The notes beneath the pieces are model-generated. The model was not told the origin of the DNA, did not search any database, and saw nothing but the letters and a program-made list of their open reading frames with translations. This document shows, piece by piece, positions 56,757-64,000 of a stretch of 64,000 nt of DNA (the first letter of the stretch is position 1; each line of letters begins with the position of its first letter). The position numbers were made by a program, and so were the translations under genes. Source of the stretch: Perognathus longimembris pacificus (Eukaryota > Chordata > Mammalia > Rodentia > Heteromyidae); NCBI RefSeq assembly GCF_023159225.1, contig NC_063169.1, forward strand, positions 58,429,934 through 58,493,933. Direction: 5' to 3'.

Positions 56757-58865
56757 TTTAATATTAAGGAAGTTTGACGACATTTGTTTAAATAACTGTA
56801 TGACTGTAACAATAATTGGAAAAAAAGGCCAGAAAGTTGAAATACAAAGCCAACTTTGTCTTTACCCTGCAGGAGTAAAACACTACCTCGAGCATTAAAA
56901 TTTCCTGGTTTCTGTCAGATTTTTTTTTTTCTGTCATAGCCCTAAAACTCTGTAAATATGGTGTCCCCTATACTAACAGATGGAGCTTTGTCCTTCACTA
57001 TCCATGAAGGTTTCATGAAACATCAAACCTATACAAACTTAAAAAAAAACTATACAAATTCCTCATGTACTTTTGGATGCTTGGGTTATTTTTAAACAAA
57101 ACGAAGCTTAGGAGAACTATGTTTTAAATGCATTAAAAAATCAATTTCTTAAAAAATGCTGCACATGCTTCAACAATATCCCTTTTCCTCTTCAGAAATG
57201 CTTACAAATATAGCTCGTTTTTCACAGTTCCACAGTGAATTGTGTAAACACTTCAAATCATCAGGCCTGCTTTGGCAGACGTGAAATTAAGGCAGAGGGA
57301 GGGGGCGCAGCCCATGTACAACTTAACTGCACATGCAGACATGTGGCACTGACATGGAAAATGCTGATCTGGTTTGAGTATATACATGGCCATTTGTCAG
57401 CCCACGAGTTCCGGCCCTGCAAACCCCTGACTCCCATTGACTTTGTAACAGAGGAAAACCAAACACCATTTAGCCTTATGTTGCAGGTAATATTGTCTCT
57501 CGGAGAAACAGACCTTTATGTGTCCTGAGTATCTCCGAAGACAAGTAAACGACTTTGGTTAGTGTCCGTAAAACAATTCATGATCCTGAAGTTATCTACA
57601 GTATGATTTGTGATCAGGTAAGTCAATGACTGAAAAGTCAAGTAGAAATTTGGATAGAGGCTCATGCATTAGGTGACTATGCCTAAGAAATGCTTATATT
57701 GATACAGGAGATATGAGCACAGTGTGTAGACCTTCCGGGAAGAAGTGAGTGAGAGGGTTGGAGAGCCTTCACATTTGTTGCTTGGGGATTGAGCTTGGAG
57801 AGTGATTCCATCATAGGGTCTGGAGAATTGGGGGTAGATTTGGACAAATTAGAGGGAAAGGCCAAGGTAGATGCTTAGTTAGTAAGCAGGCAGACACAAG
57901 GAGGACTCTACAGGTTTTATGCTCTCCAATGATGATGTAAGCTGGCAATAAAGAAAGCTCAGGTAAGCAATGCCAAGTTCCTACACAGCCTTGGCCCCCA
58001 GTGTCCCCTGGGTGGGGAAGGGCATCTCCTTGCTCTGGTTCTTTCCTCTTATTCTGAAGCAGCACAGGACTGGGAAGGCAGCCACGGTGGGAAAGTTCAC
58101 CCCATCCACCACCAACACTTCCATCTCTGTTTTGCATGCGAGTCATTCTTAACTTGTAACTGCCTTAGCTTCGATCACATTTATTTGCCTTCCCAAATCG
58201 AATAAACTCGTCACACTGGGTCTGGTGTGTAATAGTCCCAAAAGACACTAGACAAGTATGGTTCCTAGTGGATTTCTTCCATTGTCTGGTCCTGGGACCA
58301 GGGCTACTGTGTGAGCCTTGTTGTCTCACCTACAGCATGGGGCTGATTGTATTTGGCTCTCAAAGTGCACTGCTCACATCATATCAGTGTAACAGTGGCG
58401 TTGTGTAGCATGGATATGAGGAGTCTTTTTGCCAATAGGAACTCATTTTCTCTTTCACCATCCATGAAGGTTTCACCAAGCACCAAAACCCTACAAACTC
58501 CAATTGGGCTTGGGGATGCCGGCGTTCTGGGTCCCTTCTTCCAAGGAGGCTCAGAGGCCCCTGAGCCTCCCCTACTTCCCCGTGTTGCTCTGCCTCCATT
58601 CTCAGGGCAGCTCTTGGTAGGCTGTGGTCAGAACACGCAAGTCTCCAGCTCTAGCTCCTTCCTATCTGCTGTTTTCTTCTCTGTTGTGTTTTGGGCAATC
58701 AGGTCCTTAAGACCATTATCCTTATTCTTTCCAAATCAACAGTACCCAGATCTCGGTGGGGGGGGGGGGGGCGGTGACTCCCCAGCATTCACACACACAT
58801 GCTGGATCTGGTGTCGATTTTATATTTATTGGGACTAATCACTTTTTTGGATTTCCTAGGGGTTT
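56757..58865. other. Repeat-poor unassigned block
   Basis: About 2.1 kb without SINE or L1. A G-run of 14 lies at 58758-58771. A weak direct repeat ('tccatgaaggtttca') links 56990-57045 and 58450-58505. Sequence near 57220-57540 has balanced composition and could be conserved non-coding DNA. No exon recognised. Confidence 0.45.
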
Positions 58866-59322
58866 TTGTTGTTGTTGTTGTTGTTTTGGCTGGTCCTAGG
58901 GCTTAAACTTGGAGCCTGGTGTTGTCCTTGAGCTTCTTTAAGGCTAGTGCTCTACCCCTTGAGCAATAGTGCCACTTCTGGCTTTTTGAGTAATATATTG
59001 GTGATAAGAATATCATGGCCTTACTTGGAGCTGGGAATGTGGCTTAGTGGTAGAGTGCTTGCCTAGCATACATGAAGCCCTGGGTTCGATCCTCAGTACC
59101 ACATAAACAGAAAAACTGGGAGTGGTATGTGGTTCAAGTGGTAGAGTGTTAGCCTTGAGCAAAAAAAGCTCAGATACAGTGCCCAGAGGCTGAGTTCAAG
59201 CCCTAGGCCTGACAAATGTGTGTGTGTGTGTGTGTGTATGTGTGTGTGTGTGTGTGTGTATAACCACGATCCTTAGCCTCCTGACCTAGAATTACAAGCA
59301 TGAGCCACCAGTACCTGGCTTG
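58866..59322 (-). mobile_element. B1-T SINE split by an ID-T SINE
   Basis: Reversed T module and linker at 58866-59026 (with a (TTG)n tail), and the reversed head resumes near 59262 ('gatccttagcctcctgacct', 'acaagcatgagccaccagta'). Confidence 0.82.
59030..59261 (+). mobile_element. ID-T SINE with (TG)n tail, nested
   Basis: Older-variant dimer ('gaatgtggcttagtggtaga', B box GGTTCGATCC), T module to 'gagttcaagccctaggcc', then TG repeats 59217-59261 in the tail position. Confidence 0.88.
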
Positions 59323-59377
59323 ATTTCTTAGTTTTTGACATAAGTCAAATAAAGTATTTTATTATTTTAGTAATTTA

Positions 59378-59455
59378 TTTCTGTGGTGCTGGGGTTTGAA
59401 TGCTGGGCTTTATGCTTGCTAGACAGGTATAGCACCATTTGGGCTACTCTCTTTA
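59378..59455 (-). mobile_element. ID-like monomer
   Basis: 'gtggtgctggggtttgaatg', 'ctgggctttatgcttgctag': reversed ID pattern. Confidence 0.65.
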
Positions 59456-59474
59456 AGTCCTTTTCACTTTAGTT

Positions 59475-59575
59475 ATTTTTTGGACAGGGTTTCAATTTTT
59501 GCCCAGGACTAGATCCTTCTATTTTTGCCTTCCATGCAGCTGGGATTACAGGAATATACCAACATTCCTGGCCAG
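59475..59575 (-). mobile_element. B1-like SINE
   Basis: 'ggacagggtttcaatttttg', 'gcagctgggattacaggaat': reversed B1. Confidence 0.68.
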
Positions 59576-60805
59576 CAAGGTAAACCTTTGAATGATACTT
59601 CTTCATCCAATGTAGTAATCTCCAGTGATTCTTCTCATGGTCTCGGGATAAAACTAAAACTCAAAGTCATGTTCCTCAGTCCCTCAGTGTCTAGCATGAT
59701 CACCACCACCTCTGGTTGTGACATCCAACGACACCAGCATGCCCTTTCCTCTTCATTTTGTCCCAAGCATTGTGTGTTCTTGTTGTCTCTCTCTGTTGCA
59801 TACCATTCTTCATGCTTACTTCCAGGCTCCCACTCACAAGGAACGGCTCAGGGGCAACACAGATGATCTTGCCCATGGTTCCCTGCGGGCTGGCACGGTG
59901 CATGTGGTATACAGTAAGTCGTTAGGGCACGCTGGCTTCCTCGCAGCTGGTTGCCACTGTTACCAAGCTGCAGAATGTTCTGTGGAACACAATGATGTAT
60001 TTATACCACCTCATTAGGCAGATTAAAAAAAAAAAACATTTAAGAAGGAAAGGAGTGTTGGGAGAAAAGCAATTGAACACAAAGATTTAAAAAAAAATAA
60101 AAGCAGCTTAATGATATTGGTAAAAAAATAAATCCTTAAGTGATCCAGGAATAGTTCTTTTGATTTTTTTCCTCCCTATTTGACTGACATGAAACCAGAT
60201 TTAGAGTTTTTTAAAGGTATATTTTTGTAGAGCTTCCCGGCAGGGAAAATAGAATATATAAGAATCACAGTAGCAAGTGTACTGAACTTGATATCTCATG
60301 AAGAAAGAAATACAGTTTTCCTTAAAAAAAAAATAAAGTTCTTAAGGGAGATTTGATCACATTAAAGGAATAAGACTTGTGAAACTTCACCATAAATTGA
60401 ATGATGGAAAGGAACCAATCTGGAAAAAGCTCAATCTGGTAACACTGTTTATCTGTTTCCTTTCAACATTCCAAATAGTTTCCTTAGAAAGATTTTTTCC
60501 CCAAAATGTCTAAAATTTATCAGCATACTTAAATTGTCACTTGATCTTTAGAGGGGGAAGGTCCTTTAATCATAACACTCAAATGAGAGAAAGTATTCTA
60601 AACGATCACACAAGTCAGTTCATTTAGCCATAACACAAAAACTTGACTTCATATGTATAGAAACTTTTTCTTCGGTTTGTGTGCATAGAGCAATGGCTGG
60701 CAAAAATATATCTCAAGCTATTAGCCTTCAGTCCCCAGGGGCTTCTCAATAGTAAGGACTGTAATAGGAACTTTTATTTCTTTCCTTTTGTTTTTTTTTT
60801 CTTCT
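59576..60805. other. Unassigned sequence
   Basis: Overlapping frames at 59525-59866, 59718-60017 and on the minus strand. None recognised. AT-rich after 60 kb. Confidence 0.4.
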
Positions 60806-60925
60806 TCTTTTGGACAGGGTCTTGTTAAGCAGCCCACACTAGCTTTAAACTTAAGATCCTTATGCCTCAGTCCTCAAGTGCTGGTATGCTGGGATTACTC
60901 ATGTTTACCACCATACCTGGCTGAG
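60806..60925 (-). mobile_element. B1-like SINE
   Basis: 'ggacagggtcttgttaagca', 'tatgcctcagtcctcaagtg', 'gctgggattactcatgttta': reversed B1 with CTT-rich tail. Confidence 0.78.
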
Positions 60926-61539
60926 ATGAGCTCTTATAGTTTCCTTTGTGCTTCACTAAGTTTTCATTTAAATTTTTACAATTAGCATATACCGCTTTAA
61001 AGGTGTTTTTTTTTCAAAGCCCAGTAAATTATCATCTAATCAGTTACCTCGTGTAAGCAATTACTGAATCTACCTCTTTACCCACCCAAACTAGATGTGA
61101 AATCTTGTTCATTCCTATGTTGCAGACTCCACCATAAAGCTTAATTCGTATTCACATACGATATTATTGCAGCCTGAACATTTTCACTAGATTTCCTTCT
61201 GCCTACTTAAACTGAGAGTAGACTTGAAAGTCGAGAGTGGAATAAGCAATCTGGGAGTATGCCATGAATCTTTTCACATGTGGTGGGAAGTGGTTGATTT
61301 TCACAATGGAATGAAACAACTTTATTCTAATGGGTGAATTACATTCTGTATTTGTCAGACTGGGAGTGTGTGTTCACACAGCCCTGGAGCAGCTCCAGGC
61401 CTGATAGCAGAGCCCCCCGGGGTACAAAGAGCCAGGATGCCACAGGGTGAGTGTGCAAAGATCTGGAGTGAAGCTGTGTTTGTCTTTGTATCCACGAGGT
61501 GAGCGCAGGGGCAGAGAAGAAAGGTGAAGACCATAATGA
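60926..61539. other. Unassigned sequence
   Basis: No repeat or exon recognised. Confidence 0.4.
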
Positions 61540-61632
61540 AGAGCTGGGGCTTGGCTCAAACGGTAAAACATCTGCCTAGCAAGCATGGCGCCCCCTGGGT
61601 TCAAATCCTACTGCCATTAAAAAAAAAAAAAA
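61540..61632 (+). mobile_element. ID-like monomer
   Basis: 'gagctggggcttggctcaaa', 'tctgcctagcaagcatggcg', 'gggttcaaatcctactgcc', poly-A. Confidence 0.82.
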
Positions 61633-61767
61633 GGATGATAGTAAAAAAATATATTAGTGAATTAGAAGTTCAGGAACATGTTAGGAGAAACCTGGTACTG
61701 TATCCTTGATTTCCCCCTGGGTATGTACTGAGGGTATCATGTGTCTTATATTAAAAATATGGCCATA

Positions 61768-61855
61768 TGGGACTAGGGCTGGGGCTGCGGAATACAGTGT
61801 GCTTGCCTAGATGTATAAGGCCCTGGGTTCAACACCACGCCACACACACAGATAC
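61768..61855 (+). mobile_element. ID-like monomer
   Basis: 'gactagggctggggctgcgg', 'gcttgcctagatgtataagg', 'ccctgggttcaacaccacg', then CA-rich. Confidence 0.75.
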
Positions 61856-62422
61856 ATGCACACAAGTCACTTGTTTGTGCAGTTCATTTGGATAATTTCT
61901 TTGTCAGAGTTGCTATTTTTGTAAGCTATATCCACGTATTTCCTGCTGAGTGAGAATTTAAACTGTATCACTGTCTGGAAAGTTCATTCAAACAGTATTT
62001 GGTGCCTTCTCAGATAAGTCCATCCTTCAGTGATGTCAGCCTCCCCCAGGGCAGTGTGGGTCCAGTTGATTTCATTCTGCTAGTGACCATGGGAATCTGG
62101 AAACTGTCACAGACAGCTAGATGCGGCGTAATGGCTTGTGTTTCTTCAGCATAACTCTTTCCTATTTCCTTTTACATGTCACAATTTTAGAATATAATTC
62201 AGACATTGTGCAAATATGAATTATATAACTCCTGGGTTGTGTGATCTCTGGAGGTCAGAGAATATAGCAGTGTTAAGACTCATCAAACCCATCCACTTAC
62301 AGGGCTTCTGTTCTACTGGAAGAAGCAAATAATAAACAGGTAAATGAATGCATATTAGCTACCTAGGCAGGAAAGTAAACCAGAATACTCAGGCAGGAGT
62401 GACAGAAGCACAGTTTTTGGTG
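61856..62422. other. Unassigned, possible ancient relic
   Basis: 62285-62350 ('acagggcttctgttctactg', 'gaagcaaataataaacaggt') resembles an ancient MIR/L2-class relic. The rest is unrecognised. Confidence 0.4.
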
Positions 62423-62627
62423 CAGTCATTCCCTACTTAATGATCACTTGGCTTTTCACTGTTTTAGTTCACTCTCCACTTTAGGCTTTCTGCTGGTTAA
62501 TTTTTGTCGTAGGTATACACGTAGGAGAAAGTGAAGTATGTACAGGGTTTGATACTATGCGGTGTTTCCCAGGTCTGCTGGAGCGGGTCTTGGAATATGG
62601 CCTTCCTGGATCAATGGAATCTACAGT
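62423..62627 (+). mobile_element. Tigger2-like DNA transposon relic (MITE)
   Basis: Starts 'cagtcattccctacttaatg' and 'tttcactgttttagttca'. Later 'gtatgtacagggtttgatac', 'tatgcggtgtttcccaggtc' and 'gggtcttggaatatgg', ending 'ctacagta'. This parallels the two ends of the mammalian pogo-type Tigger2 element, with the transposase region missing. Confidence 0.7.
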
Positions 62628-63920
62628 AACAGTAGAGCGTTTCTCCTGTGACTGATCATCTGAATGGGATGGGTTACAAGCTCTGAAGATTTGTAAGCAT
62701 AGCTTTCTGGAATCTTTTTTTTTTTAATCAGTGAGATGTGGTTTCAGGTTATTTCAATTTGCTTGAACCCTTTAAGTTTCATGCTGTTTCAAGTCTCAAG
62801 CAGTGACCTATGGTCAAAGAAAAATGCCAAGAATTTCACCTTGTTTTGTGTGACAACAGAATGAAAGCACATAATTACACACCTTCCCCACTCAGCCAAA
62901 CCTGCAATGGCCCAGATTTGTTAGAAATTTAGCACAAAGCTGCATTGTTCTCAGAGGATGTTCCCATGAGATAAGGAAGGCCTGGCAGAACTGAGGTGGC
63001 AGCTTGATTACAGAAGTATTAAACCATGTCCTTCCTAATGACAAAGACTCATTGTTTATGCCAACAGAAAGCAAGTTAACACATCTTTATTTCTAGAAAG
63101 CTTTAGTCTCATAAGTGCTGCTATGTAGACCCCAGGGACATTCTATGTGTTATGTCAATTAAAAACAAATGAGGATGGGTTTTTAGCAAAGACACAAGGC
63201 TTCATACAGCCACAGAGAAGTTGCTTTCAGGAATCACTTTGAGCAGGTTTCCATGAGTCAGAATATTGGTATTACTCAAAACAGGTTTGGAATTTCACTT
63301 TTCGATTGGTCTTCAGAGCCAGTTCACAAAGCAGACCCAAACTTTTCATCCAGTCCTTTATTCTGTCATTTAACAAGTGTTCTTGGAATCCTCTACTTGA
63401 CAGTGGGGTTTCTTGCTAGGTGGATGTCAGTAAATCAGAGCCATTTCTTGACCATTGAGGAATTCTCAAACCTGCTCTAGGAAAGCAGATGAGGTATAGA
63501 ACCAGAAGTACTTGGATATCTATGAACCAAATAGGGTGGAGAGCCCAGAGGGGAAGCACTGCTTAGCCGGATGTGGGGGAGGCTCCCTGGGGAGATGACA
63601 TTTGGGCTGGAATATTTTAAGAATAGGTTCAAGGTTCACTAGTGGGAAACAAGAATCTGGCGGTAGTCTCGTACTTTGTAGATGTACATTATTATTTTCA
63701 AAACAAAGACAGCATTATTCAGGTTGACAACAAACCTGACTTAGCTGACTTGAGCTAGAATCAGCTTGACTAATTCCAGAGAATAATTTTACATGTGGGA
63801 CATGAATATTTTCTATCATTTGGCTTTATAAATATTCATCAAGTGCCTCCTCCTCATGCCTATTAAGTAGCCGATGTCATTGTGTTAGGTAGCTGTGAAG
63901 AATGCAAGACTTCTTTTCCC
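62628..63920. other. Unassigned, possible ancient relics
   Basis: 63826-63905 ('aaatattcatcaagtgcctc', 'gtgttaggtagctgtgaaga') resembles a MIR/L2-class relic. Nothing else recognised. Confidence 0.4.
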
Positions 63921-63976
63921 GTGTGTGTGTATGTGTGTGTGTGTGTGTTTATGTGTGTGTGTGTGTGTGTGTGTGT
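63921..63976. repeat. (TG)n microsatellite
   Basis: TG run with TA and TT interruptions near the window end. Confidence 0.95.
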
Positions 63977-64000
63977 TTTAATTATTCCTTTAATTTAGTG

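Noticed and set aside
57220..57540. Possible exon (97-codon frame ending in TGA)
   Set aside because: No splice-site pair fits well and no family is recognised. It is kept only as possible conserved non-coding DNA.

Overview
The window looks like non-coding mammalian nuclear DNA from a rodent. I found no protein-coding exon, rRNA, tRNA gene, CRISPR array or bacterial-type operon. The open reading frames are short and scattered, and most lie on interspersed repeats or simple repeats. The repeat content points to the rodent order. It includes ID-like, tRNA-derived SINEs with Pol III A and B boxes, B1/Alu-like 7SL-derived SINEs, and rodent-type L1 3' ends. The dimeric 'ID-like unit plus second tRNA-like tail' SINE suggests a geomyoid or heteromyid rodent (pocket mouse or kangaroo rat group). 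That assignment is inference from memory of the family and has not been checked.

Names used below. ID-T is a dimeric SINE: an ID-like head (A box near TAGCCTAGTGG, B box GGTTCGATTCC) joined to a tail module T (starting near AGTGGCGCTGTGGCTCAAG and ending near GAGTTCAAGCCCC). B1-T is a B1/Alu-like head (near GTAATCCTAGCTACTCAGGAGG), a linker (near CTCTTATCTCCAATTAACCA) and the same T module. ID and B1 monomers also occur.

Layout. 0-10 kb: a probable MaLR-type LTR relic, several SINEs, a three-layer nest (ID-T in L1 in B1-T, 6.64-7.47 kb), and a CpG-rich solo LTR on the minus strand (9488-10022) inserted into a B1-T SINE. 10-22 kb: SINEs, microsatellites and L1 3'UTR relics. 22.86-23.71 kb: a young 5'-truncated L1 with an exact 15-bp target-site duplication (TSD). 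24-35 kb: SINEs, an old L1 broken by a MaLR LTR and a SINE, and a diverged direct-repeat pair (29.2 and 32.4 kb). 35-47 kb: MaLR and L1 relics, a second young L1 3' end with a doubled tail (43.6-44.05 kb), and a long polypyrimidine tract. 47.1-51.95 kb: a repeat-poor block that may hold conserved regulatory DNA. 52-64 kb: further SINEs, including a very young ID-T copy at 56.5 kb, an L1 3' end, and a probable Tigger-type DNA transposon relic at 62.4 kb.

No multi-gene system is visible. The strongest leads are the solo LTR with a duplicated 23-bp U3 motif, the nested insertions dated by TSDs, the doubled-tail L1, the direct-repeat pair, the link between microsatellites and SINE tails, and the repeat-poor block. 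Whether the window is intronic or intergenic cannot be decided from the sequence alone.
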